This document shows positions 1 to 9,668 of a stretch of 64,000 nucleotides of DNA, piece by piece (the stretch's first letter is position 1; each line of letters starts with the position of its first letter). The notes under the pieces were generated by a model. It was not told the origin of the DNA. It did not search any database and worked only from the letters and a program-made list of their open reading frames with translations. Source of the stretch: Leptospira saintgironsiae (GTDB lineage: Bacteria > Spirochaetota > Leptospiria > Leptospirales > Leptospiraceae); assembly GCF_002811765.1 (NCBI RefSeq), contig NZ_NPDR01000004.1, forward strand, positions 371,798 to 435,797. The letters run 5' to 3'. Position numbers and translations under genes: made by a program.

Positions 1-3000
1 CTTAGGGATTTTAAACAGGCAGAATATGAGTTAAGATGGATCATATTCGCAGATCCAACATATCATGATGCATACCAACTTTTAGGTTGGTTGTACCAAT
101 ATGTGGACATTATGAAGTCCAGAAAACCAAGCGATAAGGAGCCGGCTGACGAGGATAAGTATAAGGACGAATATGCTAAGTATTTTCCTGAGAAAAACTT
201 CGAAGAGAATATAGAATTATATAGCCAGATCTTAGAATTACTTGGAGAAAATTTCCAAAATAAAAAAGCTCTCTCCGATCTCAGATTGAATTTGGGTAAT
301 AATTATTTTTTACTCAAGAACTACCCTAAAGCGGATGAACAATATTCTTTAGTAGAATCCTATTCGAATTACATAATATCCAAGGCGCAATTTGAGGATT
401 ATAGACAGAAGGCGGTCTTCTTATTTAACTCTGCTCGCGCTTCTATGTACATGTCCAAGTATGGAGATGCAGTCCGAAAATTAAAGAATGCATCTGATAT
501 ATATTCTAAGAACGAATTTTTACAATTATACTCTGGGACCGATTACGCCAAAAACCTACAAAGTTATAGAGAGAAATTAACTTTACTTAGGACTTTGACT
601 GGCTTGTCTCATATGGAATTGGGAGAATATGCGCAGGCTCTTCCGTATCTGACAGAAGCATTGGAATTAAATGAACCTTCTCGATTAGTGGATCCAATCA
701 ATATCAGAAATGCATTAGCGATTTCTTATCAAAAGTTAGGTTATATTTCCAAGTCCGAAGAAAATTTAAAAGAGGCGGAGATATTAGCTTCTTCTCGGAC
801 AACTCTTTGGTTACCAAAGAAGGTGAGTCCGAAATTTTGGGAATCCGTCTGGGACTCTATTTGGGATTTTGTCTTTGAAACAGTTCTTCCTGATTCAGTT
901 CGTATTTCTGGATCAGGTAGATTTCCGGAAGCAATCCCTCCAGTGTTCCAACCATTATTATCTTCAGGAATAAGAGTAAATAATCTTGTATTAGAACAAA
1001 ACTATCGTTTGGCCGCTGAAGAAACAGACCGGCGATTGGAATATGTAAGTAAAAAAGGATTAAAGAAAACATTAGCAGGACAATTAGTCCAATCTCAATC
1101 CTATGGAGACTTTGGTTTTTTTCAGTATAAAAGAAACGAATTCGAAAAAGCCAAATCAGCATTTTTAGAAGAGAATGAATTTCTAAAAGATTCTGCGAAC
1201 CTCTCGGGAAGATCCACAGGTAGCTTTAAAAGATACTTATATTCATTATTCGCTTCTATAGAAGCCTCCGACAAAAGAGATAAAACCGGATATTCAGAAG
1301 AATTAAATAATGCCTTGGAAGAACTGGAAAGATTCAAAAGAGGATCTATGGAAAACTGTCTTTCTTCTTGGTCAGAAGATCTGGTAGAAGGAAATTCCGT
1401 ATGTTCTGAAACATTCTATAAACAATATTATGATTTTGATATATTGAAAGCGACAGTTCTTTATTATTCAGGAGAGGAAAATTTTAAAAAAGGCGAATGG
1501 TTAGAAGGTTTCGAAAAATTAGGGATCTCTTCTTCTTTGCTTGAAACTCCTTCCGGATTACCTAAAGAGATTGTTGGACTTTCCAAAGATCCATTTCCAA
1601 GAAAAGAGAGAGTCCTTCATTTTTTAAGTAGAGCTAGCGTATTTTATAGATTAGGTGATTTGGAAAAAGCAGAAGAATGTTTAAAGGCTGCAGAAGAAAT
1701 GGCAAATGTTTTCTATTTCGGAGCGGAATTGATCCAAACCTGGGTTTTGCAAGCAAGACTGGATCTAATTTCGAAAAAGCCAGATAAAGCAAAGGTAAAA
1801 TTATCCAAAGCAGAGGAACTTCTTAAAAAACAATTTCATCTAATCTCAGACAACAAAAGTTTTCTGCTGCGTGACTTATACGAAACGAAGATGAGAGCTG
1901 AGCTTGATTCTGGGAATACAAATAACGCATTTAATGATTGGATACGATTGCAAAGATTATTGAATTTCCGTAATTTTCAGAAAGGCAATTGGGAATTTAG
2001 GGAAGCAAGGACTGAATACGTAAAATTTGAATTAGATTGGAAAAACTATAAAAACACTTATTTTAAATACCAGAACGCCTTAGAAACGAGGGGGGATATA
2101 AAAAAAGAAGAGTTTATACTTTCTCAAGCAGGGGTGCAAGTTTCTAAATCTTTAGAAGTGTTACGATCCAAACTTCCTAAAAAGGCGGCTTTCTTGGATC
2201 CTTTTGGATCTTTTTCTGATGACGTTTTAAAACAGAATGAAACTGAAATCCGTTTATTAGAATCCAGGGGTGATGTATTTGCCAAAATTAGAAATTCTAC
2301 TTCTATCAAATTTCTAAACTTTGAGAGCGAATCCAAAGCAGAAACTTGGATTAAATCTAATTTTGAAAATTCTGGTCGTAATCTTGTTATAGATCCTGGA
2401 AATACATCGATTGGTGAAAAATTAGGATCTCAAATTTCGGAGATCAGATTTAAACTTTCTTCTTCTGTTTCCAGCAGAGAGGAAAGGGCTCCAAAAGTGA
2501 TTTCTTCTTTTTTACCTATTGGTGGATGGAATTATAGAAGGATAGATTCTGATTCTTGGACGGATATATTAGAAGATACTGATATATTAGTAAGTTCCTT
2601 TCCAGATGTAAAAGGAGATTCTGCCTTTGGAGAAAGAAAAAAGGATACTCTCGAACTCAGAGAAATTTTTTCCAGAGAGCATAGATTAGGCGCAGTTATA
2701 TTTACTTATTCTGAAAAGCCAAGCTGGCGCCAGATCTTGAAAGCATACACTGGACTTTCCGGTTCAGGTGTAAATTTAATGTATATCTGCCCTGGAGAAA
2801 CTTGTGTAAAAGAATCTCTGGAAGAAATTTTTTCGGGAAAAACATCTAATTCTGCAATCCGTTTCGGAAAACTTCTTGAGAGATCCGGAAATAGAAATGG
2901 AGAAGCAGAAAAACTTTTTGCTAAGTCTAGGAAAGACGAAAGAATTTCAGATTCTTCAGAAGTGTTTTCCGATTTGCATAAAGCCCGTTCTTATGCGGAA

Positions 3001-5148
3001 CCTAATTCTAATTTGGCTCTCAAAATTGAATCGGACCTGTTAAGAGCCTATCAAAGATCAAAACCTGATTTTTCTTTGGGAAAAATTTTCTCATTACGTT
3101 ATGAAAATCGAGATCTGAATTCTCAGAAAGAACTGGGGCTGAATCTATGTTTGTCTAGATTATTGGAAACAGAATATAAGGATTGTGGAGAGATCCCTCT
3201 TCCAGAAGCTAAGAATGAAATTTTGAATGGAATATTTGCTTTAAAGGAAGGAAAATTTCCAGGAACTTCTCTGGGTTCTAATATTTCTGCAGATAGATAT
3301 GATCCATTCTTATTTAGATTAAAACTTTCTAATCTAGCTTTGGAAGCTTATTATCCGGATTTGGCTTCTTCTCAACTTGGGCTTGCGAAACAATTCATCT
3401 CTTCTGGTCCAGATTTGGAAACGTGGAAGAAGATGGAAGCTCGGATCCGAAAAGAAAAAGCTCTATTAGAAGAAGAGGATGATTGGTCCGAAAATTCCAA
3501 TCAAATTGAATTGGATCTCCAAGAGAGGAATTATCCAAGACATTTGGCATTTTTAGAAAATCGTAAAAAGTTTGGGCATAGGATTTCTCCTCTTACTTTA
3601 TATTCTGAGATCCATAGTTCTTCCAAAACTTTGTTCCAAACATTGGATACTGAATCTAGATCTTCTGTGTTGGATCTCCTACGTTATTCTCTGCCAGAAG
3701 AAACCGGAAAGGAAATGGAAGAATTTTTGAATTCTTTTGTGGATCTCGAAAATTTTAAGAAAAATTTTCCAAGGCAAGCAAGGATCACGTTGGAGTTTTC
3801 GAAAGCTTATCTTTCCAGAGGAGATTATGATAAAGCGAAGTATTGGATCTCTAAATCGAAAGGAATTTCTGACGAGCTCTATTCTTCTGAAATTGAATTT
3901 TTAAATTCTAAAATTTCTTATTTAGAAGGTAAAAAACCGGGTAAGATATCGGAGTCCGATTTTTCTGACTATTTATCAGAATACGAAAATGCTTCTACTA
4001 AAAAGTCTTCCGAATTTGTGGAATTGGCAAATCGTTTTGTTAAACATAGAAAAAGGAAAAAGTTTAGCTCTGCAGAAAGAAGAGAGCTTAACGATTTTAT
4101 AACATATTTGCAGACTCTTTCCTTTAAACAAAATGATTCAGAGACGTTTTTCGATTTAGGATTGATCAAGGATAAAGTTTCGGCAGTTCGTTCTGCTTTA
4201 TTTGGTCGTTCAGTTTCTTATTCTGATCTTCCTAATTTTAATAAGGTTTCTTTCGCGATAGAAGAGAAAATCCCTGAGAACCAAGAGTTCTTGGCTTTGA
4301 TGGATTTGGGTTTAAAAACTTTCTATATCAAATTTACAAAAGGTAAGTCCAAGGGCGACCTTGCATTCAAGGATAATCGAAAGTTAAGAGCTTCTATTTA
4401 TAAATACAATGAAGAAGCCGACAAAGGTGGAGCTGAGGTATTACTCCGAGAAGCTTTGGAGACGGAGATCCGTCAGAATATTCGTCCTTCTAAAAATAAG
4501 ACCACGTATTTGTATCTTTCTTCTTATCATTTTTTGGCCCCAATTTTGCCTAAGTCGGATGAAGAGATCTATTATGTGGCAGATCCGGAAACTTTGCTGA
4601 AAAACCCAGTGCATAAAGAGAAGGAAGAATTTTGGGACGGGTTCGGGATTGTCACTAAGGATGATTCAAATTCTCCCGACTGGTATTCTCAGTTAGTTCA
4701 ATTAGAAAATTTAGAACTTTCTCCTAAGGGAAATCCTACGGTCACTCCATTTCATGTGGTCCGGATCCCTTTGGTGGAAGATAGAGAGAAGGGGATTTTG
4801 TTTGGAAATAAATCTGTTTCTGAAGTAGAACCTGGAACTTTGCAAGGAGTTTGGATATTGGCTTCTTCTTTCTTAGAAGGTTTCGGAAATGCTTCTTTGA
4901 ATTTAAAAGATTCATTATATTACTTGGGAAAATTTTGGAAAGGTCCTGGGATTGTAAATCTTGGATTCCAAACAGATACTCATAATTCAAAATTTTTAAA
5001 AGAGGTCACTTCACGCAAAGAGGACTCTAAAACTTCTCTTCGGAATCGTTTTTTAAAAACTATGAATACTATGAGAGAAGTGTATCCAGTGGATAAATAT
5101 TGGAACGGCTATCGATTGTTTACGACTTCATTTGTTTCGAAGGAATAA
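1..5148 (+). CDS. Very large TPR-repeat protein, CHAT-like C-terminus (5' partial)
   Basis: The reading frame is open from base 1 with no stop, so the gene begins left of the window; the visible part is about 1,715 residues and a TTG at 91 is probably not the real start. The first ~250 residues and several later stretches (around 500-620 and 1250-1320) show helical hairpins with TPR-like spacing, such as YAQALPYLTEALELN. The C-terminal ~350 residues alternate strands and helices (TTYLYLSSYHFLAPILP, later GVWILASSFLEGFGNASLNL), which recalls the CHAT caspase-like fold found on TPR proteins, but the usual cysteine of the SACET-type motif is absent. A similar degenerate block lies near residues 830-930. 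The TPR scaffold is fairly clear; the CHAT assignment is inference, and any peptidase activity is doubtful. Confidence 0.7.
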   Translation, partial: LRDFKQAEYELRWIIFADPTYHDAYQLLGWLYQYVDIMKSRKPSDKEPADEDKYKDEYAKYFPEKNFEENIELYSQILELLGENFQNKKALSDLRLNLGNNYFLLKNYPKADEQYSLVESYSNYIISKAQFEDYRQKAVFLFNSARASMYMSKYGDAVRKLKNASDIYSKNEFLQLYSGTDYAKNLQSYREKLTLLRTLTGLSHMELGEYAQALPYLTEALELNEPSRLVDPINIRNALAISYQKLGYISKSEENLKEAEILASSRTTLWLPKKVSPKFWESVWDSIWDFVFETVLPDSVRISGSGRFPEAIPPVFQPLLSSGIRVNNLVLEQNYRLAAEETDRRLEYVSKKGLKKTLAGQLVQSQSYGDFGFFQYKRNEFEKAKSAFLEENEFLKDSANLSGRSTGSFKRYLYSLFASIEASDKRDKTGYSEELNNALEELERFKRGSMENCLSSWSEDLVEGNSVCSETFYKQYYDFDILKATVLYYSGEENFKKGEWLEGFEKLGISSSLLETPSGLPKEIVGLSKDPFPRKERVLHFLSRASVFYRLGDLEKAEECLKAAEEMANVFYFGAELIQTWVLQARLDLISKKPDKAKVKLSKAEELLKKQFHLISDNKSFLLRDLYETKMRAELDSGNTNNAFNDWIRLQRLLNFRNFQKGNWEFREARTEYVKFELDWKNYKNTYFKYQNALETRGDIKKEEFILSQAGVQVSKSLEVLRSKLPKKAAFLDPFGSFSDDVLKQNETEIRLLESRGDVFAKIRNSTSIKFLNFESESKAETWIKSNFENSGRNLVIDPGNTSIGEKLGSQISEIRFKLSSSVSSREERAPKVISSFLPIGGWNYRRIDSDSWTDILEDTDILVSSFPDVKGDSAFGERKKDTLELREIFSREHRLGAVIFTYSEKPSWRQILKAYTGLSGSGVNLMYICPGETCVKESLEEIFSGKTSNSAIRFGKLLERSGNRNGEAEKLFAKSRKDERISDSSEVFSDLHKARSYAEPNSNLALKIESDLLRAYQRSKPDFSLGKIFSLRYENRDLNSQKELGLNLCLSRLLETEYKDCGEIPLPEAKNEILNGIFALKEGKFPGTSLGSNISADRYDPFLFRLKLSNLALEAYYPDLASSQLGLAKQFISSGPDLETWKKMEARIRKEKALLEEEDDWSENSNQIELDLQERNYPRHLAFLENRKKFGHRISPLTLYSEIHSSSKTLFQTLDTESRSSVLDLLRYSLPEETGKEMEEFLNSFVDLENFKKNFPRQARITLEFSKAYLSRGDYDKAKYWISKSKGISDELYSSEIEFLNSKISYLEGKKPGKISESDFSDYLSEYENASTKKSSEFVELANRFVKHRKRKKFSSAERRELNDFITYLQTLSFKQNDSETFFDLGLIKDKVSAVRSALFGRSVSYSDLPNFNKVSFAIEEKIPENQEFLALMDLGLKTFYIKFTKGKSKGDLAFKDNRKLRASIYKYNEEADKGGAEVLLREALETEIRQNIRPSKNKTTYLYLSSYHFLAPILPKSDEEIYYVADPETLLKNPVHKEKEEFWDGFGIVTKDDSNSPDWYSQLVQLENLELSPKGNPTVTPFHVVRIPLVEDREKGILFGNKSVSEVEPGTLQGVWILASSFLEGFGNASLNLKDSLYYLGKFWKGPGIVNLGFQTDTHNSKFLKEVTSRKEDSKTSLRNRFLKTMNTMREVYPVDKYWNGYRLFTTSFVSKE

Positions 5149-5152
5149 AGAA

Positions 5153-5168
5153 TGTTGGAGTTCCAACA
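5153..5168. repeat. 16-bp near-perfect palindrome TGTTGGAGTTCCAACA
   Basis: TGTTGGA and TCCAACA form an inverted repeat directly after the stop codon of the TPR gene. A sister palindrome lies 131 bp downstream (5284-5299). Both are in the spacer between two convergent genes, so they may be halves of a bidirectional terminator or copies of a small dispersed palindrome. No T-tract follows. Confidence 0.55.
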
Positions 5169-5179
5169 TGGGTATGAGG

Positions 5180-5211
5180 ATCGCCCCCTCCCTGGTTCGG
5201 GTGGGGGGAGT
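5180..5211. terminator. GC-rich stem-loop between convergent genes
   Basis: A C-rich run (CCCCCTCCC) is followed after six bases by a G-rich run (GGGTGGGGG); they can pair over about nine positions with one T-T mismatch. The hairpin lies between the two 16-bp palindromes and between convergent genes. This fits a terminator or REP-like element, but there is no clear U-tract on either strand, so the role is uncertain. Confidence 0.4.
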
Positions 5212-5283
5212 GGCTCGTGGGAGAGCTCATTCGCCTATATCACAAAATCCTCATCTCCACAACTAAATTTTACGTCCTAATCT

Positions 5284-5299
5284 TGTTGGAATTCCAACA
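5284..5299. repeat. 16-bp perfect palindrome TGTTGGAATTCCAACA
   Basis: This is a perfect palindrome differing from the copy at 5153-5168 only at the centre. It lies just beyond the end of the minus-strand metallopeptidase gene, so the pair brackets the convergent intergenic spacer symmetrically. Confidence 0.6.
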
Positions 5300-5308
5300 T
5301 CAGCTTTC

Positions 5309-6385
5309 TCACTTCTCCTCTAATAACGCCTTCCTTTCCTCTGCGCTTTTCTCCTTTAGTTTTCTCATCTCATCGTGGAATTTAGAAAAATCTTTTCCTA
5401 CTTCTAAGAATCTTTTTCTGAAATAGGAAGTCCCAGAATTATATCTAAGCATTCCGATAAAGTCTTCATTATTCCAATCTCTTTCGGCAAGTTTTTTAGA
5501 ATTGATCTTAGTCCATTTCGTTTGTAGAATCTTTTTACGAAAATTTGAAATGATCTCTATTTTTTTAGCTCGAACGATATCCTCTGCGCTACCTTCTGAA
5601 TAAGCGGCCTTAAGTAAATTTGCAGTTTCTATAATTATATTTTTATAAAGTTTTGTTTCTTCTTCTGATTTTTTTCTTTCTTCTAATAGTTTTGGGCCAC
5701 CGATCTTAAATACATATTCATCTGAGCCTGCGTCTTCTACAAAACTCGCATAACTTTCGTTAAATAAAGTATCTCCTGGGAAATATACTGTGGCATGTGC
5801 CATTTCGTGAATGACTATGGAGGCTAAGTCTCCTGGATCTTCATAAAGTTGAGAAGAGAATAATGGATCTTCGAACCATCCTAAAGTAGAATATCCCGCA
5901 GTGATCCGAATTCTTGTATCGAACCCTTGATCTTTCAAAGATTGTTCTTCTTCTTTCGCTTTTTCTAATGAGAAATATCCTTTGTATGGGACCGTTCCCG
6001 CAATCGGAAACCACCAAGTATAGGATTCAAATTTAAGTGGATGGCAAGCACTCACATGCCAACCGATTGCAGGCCTGTCCAATTGAACAAAACTTTTGAA
6101 TCCGCCTTCGGGTGAGAGTGCCAATTCTTGGATTCCGAATTCTCTGATCTTCTCCACTTCTTTTAATTTTGTTTTTGTGGTTTCAGGTATTTCAGGATCT
6201 GCTAAAACTTCTGGGATCGCTTTTCTTTGTAGAAGTATCTTTGCCTGTTCTTTTCCAAGATGATAGAGATAAGAGACACATCCTTGGCCGGAAAAGAATA
6301 GAAAAAACAAAACGGGTATCCCGGAAAAGAATCTGAGTCGACGATTCTTTCCATTAGGTAGAAGGTGGGTTGAGTCTGATTGCAT
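5309..6385 (-). CDS. Aminopeptidase-like lipoprotein (PF10023-type, HExxH)
   Basis: A 358-residue zinc-metallopeptidase-like protein. The sequence IVIHEMAHATVYFPGD contains the HExxH zinc motif, followed by NESYASFVEDAG, which supplies a gluzincin-like third ligand. This arrangement matches the predicted aminopeptidase family (COG4324/PF10023). The N-terminus, MQSDSTHLLP followed by a hydrophobic stretch ending FSGQGC, looks like a spirochaetal lipoprotein signal, so the enzyme is probably envelope-anchored. The frame extends upstream to 6499, but I chose the ATG at 6385 because it sits before the signal peptide and has an AGGAAG Shine-Dalgarno about 10 bases upstream. That start shares CATG (6383-6386) with the divergent protease gene. 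The substrate is unknown. Confidence 0.8.
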   Translation of the reverse strand: MQSDSTHLLPNGKNRRLRFFSGIPVLFFLFFSGQGCVSYLYHLGKEQAKILLQRKAIPEVLADPEIPETTKTKLKEVEKIREFGIQELALSPEGGFKSFVQLDRPAIGWHVSACHPLKFESYTWWFPIAGTVPYKGYFSLEKAKEEEQSLKDQGFDTRIRITAGYSTLGWFEDPLFSSQLYEDPGDLASIVIHEMAHATVYFPGDTLFNESYASFVEDAGSDEYVFKIGGPKLLEERKKSEEETKLYKNIIIETANLLKAAYSEGSAEDIVRAKKIEIISNFRKKILQTKWTKINSKKLAERDWNNEDFIGMLRYNSGTSYFRKRFLEVGKDFSKFHDEMRKLKEKSAEERKALLEEK

Positions 6386-7484
6386 GAATATTCGTCTTCC
6401 TAAAATCGTTTGGATCAATATCGGACTTTTGGTTTTATTCCTATTCGTCCTCATTCTTCCGGGAGAAGGAGGTTTGTCCTCCTTTTTCCGAGGTGGCAAA
6501 CCACTCGGTTATTCTGACCAAAGGGCCGGGATCCAATTGCAGAATGCTTTTCGGAATGTTTATAATTCTTCCAAGGATTCTGTAGTTTCTATCCGGACTA
6601 AAAAAACAGAAGCGATCACAAGTCCTTACCAATATTTTGATTACCGTACCGAAAAACTTTCCTCTTTCGGAAGTGGATTTTTAATCCACGAAAAAGGATA
6701 TGTTGTCACAAATTTTCACGTTATCTCTGACGCGGAAAGTATAGAAGTAATTGCTTCCGATGGTAGTGTTTTCCCAGCTAAATTTGTGGGAAGTCATGAA
6801 AGAGCGGATATTGCTCTTCTTAAAATCAAAGAGGGTAGTGGACTCAAACCTGTTTCCTTTGGTGATTCTGATAAGATAGAAGTGGGGGATTGGGCGATAG
6901 CAATCGGCTCTCCCTTTGGTTTAGAAAGATCTTTTTCAGTTGGTGTAGTTTCTGCAAAATATAGAGAAGATTTGGATGAGACTGGTCAGACCCATATCCA
7001 AACAGACAGTATGATCAACCCTGGTTCTAGTGGTGGACCACTTCTAAACATTTACGGAGAAGTAATCGGGATCAATCGTTTGATCCGTAGTGACTCTGGT
7101 AGGAACACCGGCATCGGTTTTGCTATCCCGATGAATTATGCCAAAAAGATAATCCAGCTCATCGAAGAGAATAAGGGCAGAATTATCCGACCTGCAACTC
7201 TGGGTGTGATGGCGACTGTCCCACTTCCGGATCATAGGAGAGCTCTTGGAATTCCCGCAGATTGGAAAGGAGTTCTGGTTTATGATATGGATTCAGGTTC
7301 TTCCGCGGAAAGTTCCGGTTTGAAACGATATGACTTCATTATGGAAGCAAACGGAGTCCAAGTTAAAAATATTAATGATCTGAGGGAACAGGTCGGAATA
7401 GTAGGATTAGGCGGCAGGTTAAAACTTAGGATCTACAGGGAAAAATCCCTGCAAGAACTGACCGTTAGATTGATACAGAAATAA
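6384..7484 (+). CDS. HtrA/DegS-like trypsin-like serine protease with PDZ domain
   Basis: A 366-residue periplasmic protease anchored by one N-terminal membrane segment (about residues 9-25). The catalytic triad is visible: His in VVTNFHVISDAE, Asp in HERADIALLKI and Ser in NPGSSGGPLLN. A PDZ domain follows (about 270-360, with LGVMATVPLP and GSSAESSGLKRYDFI). One PDZ and a membrane anchor suggest a DegS-like rather than DegP-like layout; such proteases act in envelope protein quality control or regulated proteolysis. Its ATG overlaps the start codon of the divergent metallopeptidase lipoprotein, so any promoter for either gene must lie within the other's coding region. No good Shine-Dalgarno is at normal spacing. 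Confidence 0.9.
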   Translation: MNIRLPKIVWINIGLLVLFLFVLILPGEGGLSSFFRGGKPLGYSDQRAGIQLQNAFRNVYNSSKDSVVSIRTKKTEAITSPYQYFDYRTEKLSSFGSGFLIHEKGYVVTNFHVISDAESIEVIASDGSVFPAKFVGSHERADIALLKIKEGSGLKPVSFGDSDKIEVGDWAIAIGSPFGLERSFSVGVVSAKYREDLDETGQTHIQTDSMINPGSSGGPLLNIYGEVIGINRLIRSDSGRNTGIGFAIPMNYAKKIIQLIEENKGRIIRPATLGVMATVPLPDHRRALGIPADWKGVLVYDMDSGSSAESSGLKRYDFIMEANGVQVKNINDLREQVGIVGLGGRLKLRIYREKSLQELTVRLIQK

Positions 7485-7509
7485 TTTTTCTAAAATCATA
7501 AGGCTAGAC

Positions 7510-8814
7510 ATGAGAAGAAATATCGTTCACAGCGGTGCTGATGCTCTCATTTACGAGATCCGTCAGATCGTAGGAGTCGCTAAAAAGTTAGAAGCTCTTG
7601 GAGTTCCGATTACGTACGAGAATATCGGGGACCCCATCCAAAAAGGAGAGAAGGTCGCTCCTTGGATGAAAAAAATCGTATCTGATCTGATCCTCGAAGA
7701 CAAGTCCTGGGCCTATACGGCTACACAAGGATTTGAGAAGACCAGAAATTTTTTAGCAGATAAAGTGAACGAAAGAGGCGGAGCCCAAATTACCGCCGAA
7801 GATATTTTATTCTTCAACGGACTTGGTGACGCGGTCGCTAAAATTTTTGGATTTTTAAGAAGAGAGGCTCGAGTTATAGGACCGAGTCCTGCTTATTCTA
7901 CCCTTTCTTCTGCGGAAGCAGCTCACTCCGGTTATGAGCATATGACTTATAACTTAAATCCTGAACAGGGTTGGATGCCTGATCTGGAAGATATTGAGAA
8001 TAAGGTCAAATACAATGACTCGATTGCTGGTATCCTTCTGATCAATCCGGACAATCCGACCGGCGCAGTATATGATAAAAATGTAATGCGTGAGATCGTA
8101 AAGATCGCAGAAAAATATGATGTAATGCTTATCTGCGACGAAACATACGCTCATGTGAATTACTCCGAAACTGGAACTATTCATCTTTCAGAAGTGATCG
8201 GGAACAAGGTGCCTGGAATGGCTCTTCGTTCCGTATCTAAGGAATTTCCTTGGCCTGGCGGAAGATGTGGTTGGTTGGAGATCTTTAATAAAGACAAGGA
8301 TCCAGTTTTTGCACGTTATGCAAAATCTCTTTTGGATGCAAAGATGTTAGAGGTATGTTCTACTACTCTTCCTCAGATGGCAATTCCAGAAGTATATTCA
8401 CATCCTCAGTTTCTTCCCCACTTAAAAGAAAGAAATGAGAAGTTTAAGAAGAAGGCGAAACTTGCAACTGAGTCTTTTAAAGGGCTCAAAGGTGTTACTG
8501 TAGTAGAACCTAAAGGTGCATTCTATCTTACAGTTGCATTTGATAAGGGAATTTTGGGAGATAAGATGACTCTTCCTATCTCTAATCCAAAGGCAGAAGA
8601 GTTTATCCGTCCTCTTCTCGGGAATTGTGCTCCGGATCGTAGATTTGTGTATTATCTCCTGGCTTCTACTGGGATTTGTGTGGTTCCACTTTCTTCTTTC
8701 TGTACAGATAGAGATGGTTTTAGGGTCACTCTTCTGGAAGAAGATGAGGAAAAATTCCGTTGGATCTATAATACTTTGAGAAAGAGTATAGAGGACTATA
8801 CAGCTTCCGCTTAG
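7510..8814 (+). CDS. Pyridoxal-phosphate aminotransferase, class I/II
   Basis: A 434-residue fold-type I aminotransferase. PLP-site motifs are visible: NPDNPTGAVYD, the aspartate and tyrosine in LICDETYAHV, and the Schiff-base lysine in LRSVSKEFPWPGGRCGW. Long aspartate/alanine aminotransferases have this length and layout, but the amino-acid substrate cannot be read from the sequence. The gene lies 25 bp after the HtrA-like protease, with AAGG seven bases before the ATG, and is followed three bases later by murI. The shared operon suggests a link to amino-acid supply for the cell wall, but this is inference. Confidence 0.88.
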   Translation: MRRNIVHSGADALIYEIRQIVGVAKKLEALGVPITYENIGDPIQKGEKVAPWMKKIVSDLILEDKSWAYTATQGFEKTRNFLADKVNERGGAQITAEDILFFNGLGDAVAKIFGFLRREARVIGPSPAYSTLSSAEAAHSGYEHMTYNLNPEQGWMPDLEDIENKVKYNDSIAGILLINPDNPTGAVYDKNVMREIVKIAEKYDVMLICDETYAHVNYSETGTIHLSEVIGNKVPGMALRSVSKEFPWPGGRCGWLEIFNKDKDPVFARYAKSLLDAKMLEVCSTTLPQMAIPEVYSHPQFLPHLKERNEKFKKKAKLATESFKGLKGVTVVEPKGAFYLTVAFDKGILGDKMTLPISNPKAEEFIRPLLGNCAPDRRFVYYLLASTGICVVPLSSFCTDRDGFRVTLLEEDEEKFRWIYNTLRKSIEDYTASA

Positions 8815-8817
8815 GAT

Positions 8818-9591
8818 ATGATAAACAATAAAGAAAGAGTTCCTAAGATCGGAGTAATGGATTCCGGAATGGGAGGACTTTCCGTTCTAAAGGAACTCTT
8901 GGATCTTCCATATTCTGCAAATTTTCTTTATTATGGAGATCTTGCGCACGCTCCTTATGGGGAGAAGAAGACCTCCGAAGTTTTGGAACTCACTCGCAAT
9001 GTATGTAATTTTTTCTTAAAAGAAGAAGTAGATGCAATCCTTCTCGCATGTAATACTGCAACCTCTGCTTCCGCCTCTAAATTAAGGGAAGAACTGTCCG
9101 TACCTGTATTCGGTATGGAACCTGCAATCAAACCGGCTCTTCTCGCACACCCTGGAGAAAAAATTGCGTTACTCGCTACTTCAGTTACTCATAGAGAAGA
9201 GAAATTACAGGACTTAAAATCCGAATTAGGTGCATCCGAAAGAGTAGTTCACCTAAATTGTGATGGTCTTGCAACGCTCGTGGATCATGGAAAATGGGAA
9301 GAAGCCAAACTTCTTCTTAAAAACATATTAAAAATCCCGCAAGAACAAGGAATTCGTGCTCTTGTATTGGGATGCACACATTACGTATTCTTAAAAAACG
9401 AAATAAAAGACCTTTATCCAGAGGCAATTTTTCATGATGGGAACCAGGGAACCGTCCGCCATTTAGTCAGATCTCTTCATTTGGATGAGAAACAAGGGCA
9501 CCCAAATTATAATCTGTTCTTTTCTTCCCCTAATAACCTAAAAGAAACGGAAGGTCTGGCCTCTCAGTTATTACAAAAAGTATCCCCATAA
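8818..9591 (+). CDS. murI: Glutamate racemase MurI
   Basis: A 257-residue cofactor-independent racemase that converts L- to D-glutamate for peptidoglycan. The two catalytic cysteines lie in LLACNTATSASA and LVLGCTHYVFL, and the N-terminal IGVMDSGMGGLSVLKEL is the family signature. The length is typical. The ATG follows the aminotransferase stop by three bases; the closest AGGA is too near to act as a normal Shine-Dalgarno, so expression is probably coupled to the upstream gene. Confidence 0.95.
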   Translation: MINNKERVPKIGVMDSGMGGLSVLKELLDLPYSANFLYYGDLAHAPYGEKKTSEVLELTRNVCNFFLKEEVDAILLACNTATSASASKLREELSVPVFGMEPAIKPALLAHPGEKIALLATSVTHREEKLQDLKSELGASERVVHLNCDGLATLVDHGKWEEAKLLLKNILKIPQEQGIRALVLGCTHYVFLKNEIKDLYPEAIFHDGNQGTVRHLVRSLHLDEKQGHPNYNLFFSSPNNLKETEGLASQLLQKVSP

Positions 9592-9668
9592 CAGGTGGAA
9601 ATTTTTTTCCTAAAGAGTATTTTTTTGGTTCCCGGTCTAGGCACTTTGTATTAGCTTTATGAATCCGT

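Noticed and set aside
5217..5426. 69-residue plus-strand frame across the convergent spacer
   Set aside because: It covers the second palindrome and the antisense of the metallopeptidase 3' end; no supporting signal.
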